Shown here: positions 33,365-46,150 of the stretch, piece after piece
Layout: each line of letters starts with the position of its first letter
How positions within the stretch are numbered: position 1 is the first letter of the stretch
Assembly (NCBI GenBank): GCA_037013685.1
Contig: CM072889.1
Span: forward strand, 19,973,976 to 20,037,975
Reading direction: 5' to 3'
Origin: Acridotheres tristis
Lineage: Eukaryota > Chordata > Aves > Passeriformes > Sturnidae
DNA length: 64,000 bases
The notes under the pieces: model-generated
Told to the model about the DNA's origin: nothing
Seen by the model: only the letters and a program-made list of their open reading frames with translations
Database searches by the model: none
Program-made: the position numbers and the translations under genes

Positions 33365-36300
33365 CCTGCTCTCCCTGAGCTCCCTCCAGGTGTTTTCCCT
33401 CCCTGTCCTTGCTCAGGTGCTGCCCTGGCAGGGCTGGGGGTGCTCTCTGGGCAGAGCTGCAGGATTTTCACAGCCCTGCAGGAAGGTGCATTTCTCTTCT
33501 CCCTGGTTGCATAAGCAGTGAACTTCTGCAGGGAGCACATTTGTCTTCACTTCTTGTTCTCTTTCAAATGCCCTGACCTGAAAGCTGGAGAGGCTGCAGC
33601 AGCTTTGCCCAGACCTCTGTGAGCAGCAGGATTGCAAAAGGGCAGAATTTCCATGGAACACTTACATAAAGTTACTGAATGCTTTTTCAGTGGTACCTGA
33701 GCGTTTGGGGAGCAGTCACTGCTCAGGCTGTTTCATATTCAGGTTTTTTGCCCACTGGTATCTATCTGCAGAATTTTCCTTGCTCTCTACAACTTCTTTG
33801 ATTTTTCTTATGTGCTTAAAAAGCTCCAGCTTTTGTAGGACAGTGCAAAATATTTGCACATCTCCCTTGAAGGCAGCCCTTGTCCTCCAGGAGAGAAAGG
33901 TGTGGTGCTCAGGAAGGATGACCAGGGTGTGCTGGGCATTGTTCTGGGGTTTGATTCTTTCTGCCACGTGTTTGAAAACAGACAGATGGATCTTTTTTTT
34001 CTGTGAAAGACAGTTTACAAAGGTTTACATAAACCCTGGGGATTACAAGGCACACAAACCTGCAGAGGTTCAGTTACAACACATGGCTGTAGTTCTCAGT
34101 GACAGGGTTGATCCTATAAGGAAAACAAGGAATTGAGGAGAAATCCTTTCCAGGCATCTTGGATATTCCTGGTCAGTTTTTTCAGGTGTGCTAAATAATT
34201 CCTGCATGTTGATTTAGGAAGGAAAACCTTGAGAATAGACCCAAGTTACTGCACAGGGAGTCTTTGGTTCACGTGCCAATACGTGCCTGACATTATTTAA
34301 TGCTCCAAACTCTGCATTCCAGTCACAATCAGATTTTCATGTCCTTTTGTATGTTCAGTGAAGTGCATTGGCTCCTGTAGGATGCTGCCAGGTGATGTCT
34401 GAGCAGGTGTATTTCTGGCAGATTCTTTAATTTGCACGTGCAGGTGAGAACAGGAGGGTAGTCCAGGAGACTGGGGAAGGTCCCAGGGCAGCACTGGGAC
34501 AATTCGGTATTGATGTCACCTCTCCTGCAGCAGAATTTGTACTGTCTCAACAGAACTGAAAAGGTGCCTTTTAAAAGCCAATGTCTCAAAAGGACATGGC
34601 AAAAAAAGCCAAGCCCAGCACTCCTGGCAGGGTTTTTTTAGTGGTGTGGTTTGGAATTGTTTTTGGGTTTTTTTTAGGAGTTTCAGTGCCAGCTTTTGAA
34701 GTCAGCTCGTTTCCCAGAGGGTGGTGTTGAGATGGACACTTGCTGACATTTTTCTCTGTAAGTCCTCGGCCAGAGTTTGGTTTTTTGGAATGCACTCCTC
34801 GTGTGTGTGCCCTGAGAGGTGTTGGGCTGCAGGCCAGTCTGAGCTCTGGGATCCATCCCCAGAGATTGCAGCTCATCCCTCTGGAAGGCAGCAGAGCCTG
34901 CAGAGCTTCTGCATTTCTGTCCTCTCCTCCAGGAGCTGCTTCTGATCCAGGTGCAAACTCTGCACCTTCATTCCAGTTCTGTCCCTGGCAATCTCTGTTT
35001 CAGCAGTGCTCCCCTCGCTCTGAGCTGATCTGAGCTGGCTCCTGTTGCTCCAGAGTCCATTTCTGCTCAGCTCTAGAGAAAACATTCTGCCTGGGAGGCA
35101 GGGGCAGCAGGGGAGCAAAGCCCAGTAAAGCACTGTCACCTTTCCAGTCTCCTGGACTTGATGAACTTTTACTTTCAAGGGCACAAATCCTTTGAATTTT
35201 TTTTTTTTATATATAATCTATAAATCAAGGTTTATAAGGAAAAGCATGCAAACCTAAATTCACACATCAGATTTCTCAAGAGACTTGTGAGGCTGCAGGT
35301 TCATTAGGAAGGAAACTTGTTAAAAGATTAAGTTGTAGTACTTTGATTTAGGATGAGACTCCAGGGAAGGATCAAAACAGATCATTCATTACAGCTGATT
35401 TGCAGAGCAAATTCACAAATAGTTCTGGGCTAATTTAATGGTCTTTAAAAATCTCGTGGCAGCAGTGTTAAGAACGTGGGAGAGTGGGAATCTGATTTCT
35501 CCGTGTTGTAATCACAAGAGTTTTCTTTTTTGTGTCGTGCCCTTTGCTCACATTTGGAGTGGAGGACTCATGTGTACACACAGAATATCAGGGTGTGCTA
35601 AATACTGATTTGTGTGGAGGTTTGTGGAAAGGAAGTTCCTCAGTCGTGTTTGCTCCAGCTGTGGAACATCTGTCCGAGGCCAGATGTGCACCAGGGTCCT
35701 GTGGGAGAGGGGACAGGGGCAGGAATATCTGGGATATCCCCCAGGGAAGGAAGGCTCTGCCCTTGGGGAGCTGCCCTGAGCGAGGTGTGCCCTCAACTCC
35801 ACCCCACAGAGCTCTTGGGGCCCAGCAGAGCCATTTCCAGTTCATCACTGAGCCTCAGTCAGTGGGCTCAGACCCCTTTGTTTGTGTGCAGGGGGATGCT
35901 CTGGGGCATGTGGGGTGTCAGAGCTCACCTGTGCTCAGGTGTGCAGGGTCAGAGCTGCCCCTCAGCCCAGGCTTGAATGCTTTAGATACTGAGACACAAC
36001 AAACCAAGGCTGTGCTCTTCTGGAACAAAGCCATTTTTCAATTACATTTCAAGTGTGTGTCTTTTTTTATTTCTCCCCTTCTCCGTTTTACAAGTGGGTA
36101 AATACAGTGGAGGGATTGGCAATCACAGAATTAATCAGGAATATAAAATGAATCCTCTGAGAATGTTCCTGTAAGTTCAGAAGCACCAACAGGCTTCCCC
36201 TGATGTCTCCTCAGACCTGGCTCTTGTCTAACCTAGAACCTGAGAATTGTTCTCTCCCCAAGGTCCCAGCTCTGCTCTCTGGGATTGTGCACCACCAGGC

Positions 36301-37365
36301 AGGAAGGAAATTGCCTTGTTAATCCAATTTAACAGAGCAATAGGAAGTGGTTGTATGGGGTATCATGTACAGTATTGATCACTGAGAGCCTTTAGCTATA
36401 AGGAGATGATACAAGTTAGAGAAATGTGCATTAAATGCATTAAATTCGTGTTTCTGTAAATGGCTGGTTACAGAGAGGGGCTTCAAAAGGAAGGGGAAAG
36501 AAAAATATGGAAACATTCAAGTTTGGCTGGCAGGAGAAATATTACTCAAACTGGTTTAGATTATTCAGATTGCAATGCAGTGGCTTTTTGTCACAAAGAA
36601 AGTCTTGATTAATAGTATGCAAAAGTAGGTTTTAGTTTTACAAATGGTGCTGAATTGAGAGTCAAGCAGATAATGAGAAACAATTTAATCTGATACATGA
36701 TGGGGATTAATTTTGAGTACCTGGCTGTAGCAGGGCAGCAGAGCTCAATGCAGATAAATGGGAGATAATAAGCTTAGGGGTAAAGAACTCCATAGTAAAT
36801 GAGTGCTCAGATGCTGCAGCAGGCTGAGTCGGGAAAAAAAAAAAGAGAAGTTCCTGGAGAAAAATGTTCTGGTCAGCAGCACAGGCAAGGAGGGAAATGG
36901 GAAAAAATCGAAAACAAACAACCCACCAAGTGTGAGTACCTAAAAGCACCCAAAAGTCTCATTTTCGAGGTTATTGAGCTGCTGCTGGAGGGGGAGAGCA
37001 GGGGACTGTGAGCCAGGGTCAGGGATGGGGATGGAGAGACAAAGTGCAGCTCCAGGGGAAAATGCACCCTGGAATGGTCCCTGAGGGTCAGGGGTCTCTA
37101 GAGAAACCCAAAATCTGCTGCTGGGGAGAAGCAGGAACTTGTGGGTTTGGAGCCCAGTGGCACAAGGTGAGCAGATTTATTTTATTCCACTGATCCCAGG
37201 TGGGAATTTAAATTGTGATGAAATTCAGAGCAGAGCTGAGGAGCTGCCAGAGCATCTCCAGAGAGGAGCCTGGGGAGGTGTCAGGGGAAGCCCCTGCTTG
37301 GAGCAGAGCTCTGTGGTGCAGGGATGTCTCAGCAGTGTTTGCCTGGGCTGGGGGGACGCAGGAGA
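33365..37365. other. Long unique block, nothing recognised
   Basis: About 4 kb without tandem arrays. It has a T10 run at about 35199 and AT-rich parts at about 35200-35500 and 36300-36720. I found no splice-bordered open frame with protein-like content on either strand. Confidence 0.5.
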
Positions 37366-37367
37366 CA

Positions 37368-37604
37368 AGGTGCCAAGGTGCCAAGGTGCCAAGGTATCAC
37401 CTCCCAGGAGGGGCAGGTGCCAAGGTATCACCTCCCAGGAGGGGCAGGTGCCAAGGTATCACCTCCCAGGAGGGGCAGGTGCCAAGGTATCACCTCCCAG
37501 GAGGGGCAGGTGCCAAGGTATCACCTCCCAGGAGGGGCAGGTGCCAAGGTATCACCTCCCAGGAGGGGCAGGTGCCAAGGTATCACCTCCCAGGAGGGGC
37601 AGGT
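37368..37604. repeat. 31-bp minisatellite (GTGCCAAGGTATCACCTCCC)
   Basis: Seven nearly identical 31-bp units, each continuing AGGAGGGGCAG, preceded by two extra GTGCCAAG pieces. Near-identity of the units suggests recent amplification. CCTCC and GGAGG within each unit can pair as a short stem. Confidence 0.97.
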
Positions 37605-38755
37605 GTGCTTGTGCCCCACAGAACTTGTGGGATTCTCACTCAGGAAAAAGCTCCTCTGCCTCCTCTCCTTGACTCTGCAGTTGTTTCATTTTCCCCCTTG
37701 TTTTCTGATGTCTCACTGTGATGACTTGGCCTGATTTATGTTTTCAGTGCATTCGTGGTGTAACATCAACGCTGTTGTGACACCAGTGGGTAAGAGGCCA
37801 GACATGGTTGGCAGGAAAAAGAAGCATTTTTAACTCACTAAAAGATGCTGCTTCTCCTAAAAGTCATTGTCCATGTCCTACCTAAGGAATGAAGTAAATG
37901 CCCATTTTTTTTCAGTATTTCCCCCTGATTTCTGTCTCCTTTCTGCCGTGCTGTGGTTCTGTGGCTCAGTGAGGATGGCAGGGAGGATCACTCTGGTGAT
38001 GGCAGGAGGAAACAGCAGAGCTCAGGGTTCTGTCCTGGGGGTCACTGGAAGGTTCTGGAGAGGGGAACAGTGGCTGCTGTGGTTAAATCTGAATATATCC
38101 TGGGCTGGGCAGGGGGCACAGGGCTCCTGGTGCCTGTTCTTGCTGTGGTTGGATTAGGGCAATATCTGCCCATGGGATAGTCTGGTCTCCTGTGATAAAA
38201 ACTGCTTCATTCCCACTCGAAAATACACAATCTCAGTAGATAATCACAGATGTTACTTCTCTGTCAAGTAATAAATTCACACAGGGTCAGTTAAATCGGG
38301 ATTTTCTGTTCTCAGCTCTGGTAGAAGATCAGCAGCTCTTGCTGTGAGTGCCCTTGGCCCAGTAATGGTTCTCTGCATTTTCCTGCAGGATATTCCCAAA
38401 ATCTGGGTTACAGTCTGAGCTCCTACAGGTGTTCTAAAGATGTGCAACTTACCTTTAGAATAAAACAGTCAAGGTAGAGGACACAGAGGAGCAGTGCACT
38501 AACCTCCAGGGATGCTCCAGCATTCCAAGGTAGCAATTTAATCAAAAAGACAAGTAATTAAAAAAATGAGCATTAATTAAAAATCAATAGCTCAGCAACT
38601 GTTCTCTTCCTGTGCTGTTAACATAAATCTGTTCGTGGTCTGGCTCTGTGGAGCAGTGCCCTGGCACCTCTGGGAAATGGAAACTCCTGGAGCTGCCCAG
38701 GCTGGAGCTGTGGCACCTCAGAGGGGGCACAGGGGATGTGCAGGCAGGGACAGCT
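37605..38755. other. Unique spacer, nothing recognised
   Basis: Single-copy, AT-rich from about 38180 to 38640. Confidence 0.5.
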
Positions 38756-38759
38756 GGGG

Positions 38760-39085
38760 GACCAGGGGAGGGTGGCCCTGGGCTGGCTGAGTGACCACAG
38801 GGAGGGTGATTTGGGCTGGCTGTGTCACCCCTGGCTGTGTCACCACAGGGAGGGTGGCCCTGGGCTGGCTGTGTCACCCCTGGCTGTGTCACCACAGGGA
38901 GGGTGGCCCTGGGCTGGCTGTGTCACCTCTGGCTGAGTGACCACAGGGAGGGGATTTGGGCTGGCTGTGTCACCTCTGGCTGTGTCACCACAGGGAGGGT
39001 GGCCCTGGACTGGCTGAGTGACCACAGGGAGGGTGATTTGGGCTGGCTGTGTCACCCCTGGCTGTGTCACCACAGGGAGGGTGGC
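38760..39085. repeat. About 48-bp minisatellite
   Basis: Six to seven units combining CACCACAGGGAGGGTGG, CCCTGGGCTGGCTGTG and TCACCCCTGGCTGTGT. Variants include GATTTGGGCTGG in place of GGCCCTGGGCTGG and GAGTGA in place of TGTCA. Confidence 0.95.
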
Positions 39086-40025
39086 CTTGCCCCTGGTGCT
39101 GGTGCCACTGTTCCCTGGCTCAGCAGCTTTTGGTTCAGCTCCTCTCTCTCAGGTTCAGTGTTCTGGAGCATCCATCCCCTGCTCTCCTTGCACCTTCCTT
39201 CGAGCTGCAAATCAAGCCTCTCCTTTTTTCACTGACTGGCTTTTTTGTAAAATAAATTTGTCTTAAAATTAATACAGTCAAAAAGAGAGTCTAAATAACA
39301 GAATATTCAGCTAAAGCCTCCTTCAGCAGATTTGAGTGCAATACTGAAAATGAACTGTTATCTTTTCAGTTATACTTACAGAATGCAGATTTGAATTGCA
39401 AAAAGGACATTAAAATAGCTTGTGCAATTTAAAACAGACTGAGTCAAACTGACAAAGCAGAAAATAACATGAGCTAGAGATGCACTTGTGTGCTAGATCA
39501 TGTTAATGATTCTGTTTTCTAAACCAGAAACAGCTCAATAATATATGTTGTTTCCAAACAAATGTATGTTTTATTAAAATAAATTAAAATAGAGAAAAAT
39601 ACAGCAGTGTGGGATGGGCAGGCATGCCATTATTCAGCAAGATTAGGCTTGCTGTACATCGGAGGTTTTTGGCACGACCCACTGTGAACTTGTGTAGTGT
39701 TTGTAAAGATTTCACCTGCAGGTTTTACATCTGGCCTCAGTCCCTTTGAGTGACAAAGACACGGCCCAGGAGGAAAGTTATCCAGGAGCTGTGCAGAGAT
39801 ATTTGTCCAAAGCCATTCTGGAGATCACGGATCTGACCTTGGAGGTGCACGAGGGCAGCAGCAGAGTGGGGAAATTCGGGATTTGCTGCTTGTTCTGAGA
39901 GCCAAAGCATTTGTGTTTGGGATGGACCAGGACAGGTGACAGAAGTGACTGAAAGCTTTTGTGGCAGCAGCTGAGAGTGAAGGGACAGCTCTGAAGGGGG
40001 TGTGGAATGGCCAGGCCAGGCTGTG
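39086..40025. other. Unique block with AT-rich core
   Basis: From about 39240 to 39660 it is AT-rich, free of repeats and rich in homeodomain-type TAAT words. Such blocks in bird introns are often conserved non-coding elements. No gene recognised. Confidence 0.5.
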
Positions 40026-40645
40026 ATCCTGCTGGGACAATTCCTGCTGGAATAAACCCTCAATTCCTGCTGGAATAAACCCTCAATTCCTGCTGGGACA
40101 ATTCCTGCTGGAATAAACCCTCAATTCCTGCTGGGACAATTCCTGCTGGAATAAACCCTCAATTCCTGCTGGGACAATTCCTGCTGGGACAATTCCTGCT
40201 GGGACAATTCCTGCTGGAATAAACCCTCAATTCCTGCTGGGACAATTCCTGCTGGAATAAACCCTCAATTCCTGCTGGAATAAACCCTCAGTTCCTGCTG
40301 GGACAATTCCTGCTGGAATAAACTCTCAATTCCTGCTGGGACAATTCCTGCTGGAATAAACTCTCAATTCCTGCTGGGACAATTCCTGCTGGAATAAACC
40401 CTCAATTCCTGCTGGGACAATTCCTGCTGGGGTAAACCCTCAGTTCCTGCTGGGACAATTCCTGCTGGGGCAATTCCTGCTGGAATAAACCCTCAGTTCC
40501 TGCTGGGACAATTCCTGCTGGGGTAAACCCTCAGTTCCTGCTGGGACAATTCCTGCTGGGGCAATTTTTGCTGGAATAAACTCTCAGTTCCTGCTGGGTT
40601 GATTCCTGCTGGGGTAAACCCTCAGTTCCTGCTGGGGCAGTCCCT
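40026..40645. repeat. 16- and 20-bp mixed minisatellite (TTCCTGCTGG)
   Basis: Two unit types share TTCCTGCTGG: a 16-bp one ending GACAAT and a 20-bp one ending AATAAACCCTCAA. They mostly alternate (36-bp period) with some doubled units and GGTAAACCCTCAG variants. Each 20-bp unit creates AATAAA, so the plus strand carries about a dozen AATAAA words in 600 bp. Confidence 0.96.
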
Positions 40646-41915
40646 GAGCATGTCCTTGGTGCTCTGGATTGCTGCAGAGCTGCTCCAGGCTCCCTGTGCC
40701 TGGGGAGCACCCCTGGAGGTTTGCTGGCAGGCTGCTCTGCCGTGTCCTGGTGCTGCCTGTGCTGTGATGTGATCGTTCCTTACATCTCTGCATGACAGCC
40801 TGGGAGGGCTGCGTGCCCAGAGATCCCCTCTGGCTGATCTGTCAGCTTCCCTTGACAGCTGTTCAGCAAGGGTCTATCAGCAGGACTCAAAGGTGCCTTT
40901 CTGGCACTTGGAATATGTAGAATTTCCAATAGGGAAGCTCTCTAGCTGCTTGCTGATGCAGACCGTGCAGCAGAGTCAGGCCCGATGTCCTGGGGAGGGT
41001 TTGGCTGCAGCAGAGCTGGGTGTGGGGGAGCTGAGCAGGAAATCCTGCAGTGGTTCGTTTGTCAGGATGCTTCATGCCCTGGGCCCTGTGGTTCTGCCTG
41101 CAGCCCTGGCTCTGGGGGCACAGGGGTTAATCTGGGGCTGCCTGAGCCTCATTGTGCTCCTGGTGCTGACAGTGAATGGGGGTGTGATTAAAAATGATGA
41201 TGGAGTTGTTAATTCAGTTCCTCTCAGACTCCAGCCCTGACACTCTGACTCTTCAATCTGAGGTTGGGCGTTGGTTTTCTAAACTTTGATGCAAAGTTCA
41301 TTTTTTTCTGTAAACACACAGTTAAATATAGTGAGTTTGAGCTGGTCTTGTAGAAAGAGGAGTTCACGTGGGGATAGCTGGGGATGTACTTGGGCTTCTG
41401 CTGACTGTGTCTCCATGGAAGTGCCAGTGATCAAAATATCTAGTTGTAGATTAATTGCAGCTAGCTTTTGGCAGGGATTCACATTCAGATGTTTTAGTAT
41501 TTAAACCACTCTCATAGTATCAGATCGAGTTGGCAGAGAAAAGAAGAGGAGGTATCTGCTGAAAAATGCATGTACTTTGCTTTTTACTATTCCAGGTAGG
41601 TGGGCTTCCATTTCTACCTGGTGTGGTAACTCCGTTATTTGGTGTTAATTCCTGACAGGAATAAACCTTGCAGGAGATTCCCTGGCAGCTGGCTGTTAGG
41701 TGTTGTCCCACGCAGGTAGAAAAAGGCTGAGCTTGGAAATCCAGTTCCTGACTGGTTTGGGTGAGGAGATGGTGTCGAGGTGCTGGTGCAGTGCAGGTCA
41801 GAGCCCAGCTGTGCTGTTCAGTGGTGGAAACAAGGAATAAATCTGGGATCCAGCTGTTACAGCCAGCTAAGAGCCTTCACATGGCTGCAGGGGGAGCCCT
41901 GCAGGTGATGTCCTG
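40646..41915. other. Unique sequence, nothing recognised
   Basis: Single-copy with no supported exon. Confidence 0.5.
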
Positions 41916-41917
41916 TC

Positions 41918-43325
41918 CCTGGGTGTCCCTGGTGTCCCCGTGAAGGACACTGGGGGCACAGGGCAGTTTTCCTGTCCCTGATTGTGTCACTGGTGTCCCC
42001 ATGAAGGACACTGGGGGCACAGGGCAGATTTTTCCTGTCCCTCTCTCTGTCACTGATGTCCCCGTGAAGGACACTGGGGGCACAGGGCAGTTTTTCTGTC
42101 CCTGATTGTGCCCCTGGTGTCCCCGTGAAGGACACTGGGGGCACAGGGCAGTTTTCCTGTCCCTGTTTGTGTCACTGATGTCCCCGTGAAGGACACTGGG
42201 GGCACAGGGCAGTTTTCCTGTCCCTGATTGTGTCCCTGGTGTCCCAGTGAAGGACACTGGGGGCACAGGGCAGTTTTCCTGTCCCTGATTGTGTCACTGA
42301 TGTCCCAGTGAAGGACACTGGGGGCACAGGGCAGTTTTCCTGTCCCTGTGTGTCACTGATGTCCCAGTGAAGGACACTGGGGGCACAGGGCAGTTTTTCT
42401 GTCCCTGTTTGTGTCACTGATGTCCCAGTGAAGGACACTGGGGGCACAGGGCAGTTTTCCTGTCCCTGTTTGTGTCACTGATGTCCCCATGAAGGACACT
42501 GAGGGCACAGGGCAGTTTTTCTGTCCCTGTTTGTGTCACTGATGTCCCAGTGAAGGACACTGGGGGCACAGGGCAGTTTTCCTGTCCCTGTTTGTGTCAC
42601 TGATGTCCCCATGAAGGACACTGAGGGCACAGGGCAGTTTTTCTGTCCGTGTTTGTGTCACTGATGTCCCCATGAAGGACACTGGGGGCACAGGGCAGTT
42701 TTCCTGTCCCTGTTTGTGTCCCTGGTGTCCCCATGAAGGACATTGGGGGCACAGGGCAGTTTTTCTGTCCCTGATTGTGTCACTGGTGTCCCCATGAAGG
42801 ACACTGGGGGCACAGGGCAGTTTTCCTGTCCCTGTTTGTGTCACTGATGTCCCCATGAAGGACACTGGGGGCACAGGGCAGATTTCCTGTCCCTGATTGT
42901 GTCACTGATGTCCCAGTGAAGGACACTGGGGGCACAGGGCAGTTTTCCTGTCCCTGATTGTGTCACTGGTGTCCCAGTGAAGGACACTGGGGGCACAGGG
43001 CAGTTTTCCTGTCCCTGATTGTGTCACTGATGTCCCAGTGAAGGACACTGGGGGCACAGGGCAGTTTTCCTGTCCCTGTTTGTGTCACTGATGTCCCCAT
43101 GAAGGACACTGGGGGCACAGGGCAGATTTCCTGTCCCTGATTGTGTCACTGATGTCCCAGTGAAGGACACTGGGGGCACAGGGCAGTTTTCCTGTCCCTG
43201 ATTGTGTCACTGGTGTCCCAGTGAAGGACACTGGGGGCACAGGGCAGTTTTCCTGTCCCTGATTGTGTCACGGATGTCCCAGTGAAGGACACTGGGGGCA
43301 CAGGGCAGTTTTTTCCTGTCCCTCT
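41918..43325. repeat. About 60-bp minisatellite, the largest array
   Basis: About 23 units. Each has GTGAAGGACACTGGGGGCAC or ATGAAGGACACTGGGGGCAC, then AGGGCAGTTTTCCTGTCCC, then TGATTGTGTCACTGATGTCC. Variation is limited to a few positions (CCCAGTG or CCCCATG, GATTGTG or GTTTGTG, TTTTTC or TTTTCC). Open frames on the minus strand are artefacts. Confidence 0.98.
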
Positions 43326-44980
43326 CTTGTTGCCCTGGGCTCTCCAGGTGCTCTCCTGATAAATCTGGTCTGGACACTCTGGGAAGGGCCTGGGGGGGGT
43401 GGCAGTGGTGACACAGAATGTGGGGGGGACTGCAGGGATGTGACCCTGCATGGGCTCAGTGATTGCAGCTCTGCTCTCCAGGCCTTGGCCTGGATTTTCA
43501 TTGTCCCCATTGGTGACCAAGGTGTTGCTAGAGCAGCTGGAACACACATTTTCTCCGTGTGTCTTGTCACGTTTTATTGATTTTTCCTGCTCCACAAAGG
43601 CTGTGTCGTTCCTCATTCCTGCCGGGGGACAGGTGTTCTCACCTTTGTCACAGCCTCAGCTGCTCTGCTGGGTGCCCCTTGGCCAACAGAGCCCAGACAC
43701 GTTTTCCATCCCTGGGGCTTTCCCTGAGTCCCCTCTGCCCCCCTGGGGTGACCCTGCTCATCCTGGGCCCGGCTTTATTGACAGCTTTTCTTACCCACAG
43801 GTACCTGGCAGCCCCTGCCTCAGCCCCTGCCTGACCACGGGAATGGCAATATTAATATTAATTAACTCCTCATTTGGTTTCATTCTGTCGTTTTTAGGGA
43901 CCTAAACAGAGGCTGGATGAAACTGAAACATTAAATGATTTCTTCCTGATTTTGCTCAAATGTTAATTTGAGAAGAAAGCCTGGAGGGAAATGCCTGTAA
44001 ATTGAAAGCTTTAATTCTGATTTACCCACTGAACAGCATTTCCGGCTGCTCAAAAAAAAAAAAAAAAAAAAAAAAAAGGGAAAAAATGAATCTTTAAAAG
44101 GAGCCAAATTTTACCCAAAGTTAAATTATCAGGTACTTCAATTTGCCAAAAGAAAAAGAAAGTGGATTTTTTTTTGCATTAAATACTTTTATCTGTCCAG
44201 GTTTTGAAATGTTTTATGAACTGGCCCATCACACCTCTGCCACTCTGGGTGCTTCAAAGAGGCTAAAAAGAGGCCAAACACAGGGAAGCTCAGCAAAACT
44301 ACAAAATCCTCCCTCCTTCAGCTGGGAGCAGATCTGCATTTCTTCCAGTGGAGAGAATTCATTAATTGTAAGGCTCCAGCAGGCAAAGGCAGAGCAGTGC
44401 AGAATGATCCAGGGCTTTGTCTCTTGTTATTTGTGCTTCCATCCACAATTTAAATCAGGTTATTGATGGCAGAAACAATCATTTGCCAGTTTAATGCTGA
44501 TTTCCTGCTCGGAGCAGGATGTCTGCCTCCATCCCTTTGCAGATGCAGTTTGTGGCTCCAAGATGTTTCCACATTACAAACACTGAACTATTTGATGATG
44601 ATCATTTCATCCCTTCCAAGCTGGAATGTGCAGTTTGAAAACAAATGCCTCCTTTTAGCTGGATGCCCAGAAGCTGGTGGAGAAGGATTTATTTTGTAAA
44701 ACTGACATTTTCCTGAGGAGAAGGAACTCTGCCCTGGCCTGGTCCTGGTGCAGTGAGGCTGAACCTGGGGCTGGACCTGGGTTCAGGTGAGTGCTGCTCT
44801 CACCTGTGCTGTGTCCCAGCTCCCACAGACACCCCTGGGTGTTCAGGTGAGTTGAGTGCCCCTCTCACCTGTGCACCCCTCGTGTCTCTTGACATTCAAA
44901 TTCACATGTAGAAACGCTGGGAGATGTGCTGGGATAGATAACTGCTGTAGGAAATGGCTGCAGGATGTGTCCAGTGTCGC
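43326..44980. other. Unique sequence with a poly(A) tract
   Basis: A run of about 27 A lies at 44051-44077, followed by GGGAAAAAAT. A short phrase with CAGGTGAGT and CTCACCTGTGC occurs twice, at about 44784 and 44844. No gene recognised. Confidence 0.5.
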
Positions 44981-44984
44981 CAGG

Positions 44985-45055
44985 TGTGTTAAAAATGCCC
45001 ATTCAGTGTATTAAAAATGCCCATTCAGTGTGTTAAAAATGCCCATTCAGTGTCA
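44985..45055. repeat. 22-bp repeat, three copies
   Basis: Three copies of TTAAAAATGCCCATTCAGTG followed by T and one more base. Confidence 0.93.
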
Positions 45056-45675
45056 CCGTGCCACAGGTGGCCCTGTCAGCTGCAGGGCACAGCAGAAATG
45101 TGCTCCTGTCACTGCACAGCTGCAGCCTGTGTGTCCTGCAGTGGAGCTGCAGAATTGCTGATGACTGAAGGGTGACTTTAATTGCATTTGGCTGTTGAAG
45201 CTTTACAGATCCTCGCAGCCCTCACTGAATTCTCTGGCTTTTTCTCATTTTTTCCAGCCAGTGTAATTAACTCTGGTGCTGCAGGATGTTCATCTTAGCC
45301 TTGCTTTTTGAAGAATTGCTGCTGCTGTGTTTGAGGTGTTTCATGTGCTGGTTAGTCATGGCTCAGAGCAGTGATCCCTGTGGGAAGTTGTGTTTATCAC
45401 ATGTTTCCTGTAGGTTTAATTGCAGCCAGGGATGAAAACAAACACTGGGTGCTTCGTGGATTGATTGGGAGAACTCGGCAAAACGTGGAGTGGAGCAGAA
45501 AGGAGATTTGTGTTTGATCCTGGCCAGCGATCCTGGGCAGCTGCAGCCTGGGGCTTCAAATCTCCTTTCAGCAGGAGGGGAGGGCAGAGCTGGTGCCCTC
45601 CTGGAGCAGCACTGGCACATGGGGCACGCTGGCCCCGGGCTGCAGAGCCCCCCTGGCTGCTGGGGGTGACCTGCA
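45056..45675. other. Unique spacer, nothing recognised
   Basis: Single-copy sequence between two arrays. Confidence 0.45.
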
Positions 45676-45677
45676 GG

Positions 45678-46150
45678 CATGGCTGTCCCTGTGAGGTGTC
45701 CCTGTCCCTCTGTGTGTCTCTGTCCCCGTGGGTGTCCCCGTCCCTATGGGTGTCCCTGTGGATGTCCCTATAAGGTGTCCCTGTCCTCATGGGTGTTCCT
45801 GTCCCTCTGTGTGTCCCTGTCCCCATGGGTGTCCCTGTCCCTGTGGGTGTCCCTGTCCCCATGGGTGTCCCCATGGGTGTCCCTGTCCCTCTGTGTGTCC
45901 CTGTCCCCATGAGTGTCCCTGTGTGGTGTCCCCATGGCTGTCCCTGTCCCCCTGGGTGTCTCTGTCCCCGTGGGTGTCCCTGTCCCCGTGGGTGTCCTCT
46001 GTCCCCATGGGTGTCCCTGTGTGGTGTCCCCATGGGTGTCCCCTGTCCCCATGGCTGTCCCTGTCCCCCTGGGTGTCTCTGTCCCCGTGGGTGTCCCTGT
46101 CCCCATGGGTGTCCCCGTGGGTGTCCCTGTCCCCGTGGGTGTCCCTGCAT
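45678..46150. repeat. 18-24 bp C-rich minisatellite (GTCCCTGTCCCCATGGGT)
   Basis: About 25 units of GTCCCTGTCCCCATGGGT or GTCCCCGTGGGT. A segment with GTGTGGTGTCCCCATGG occurs twice (about 45930 and 46020), a larger internal duplication of about 90-100 bp. Confidence 0.95.

Noticed and set aside
44051..44077. Poly(A) tail of a retrotransposon.
   Set aside because: No element body recognised upstream; bird CR1 elements do not end in poly(A).
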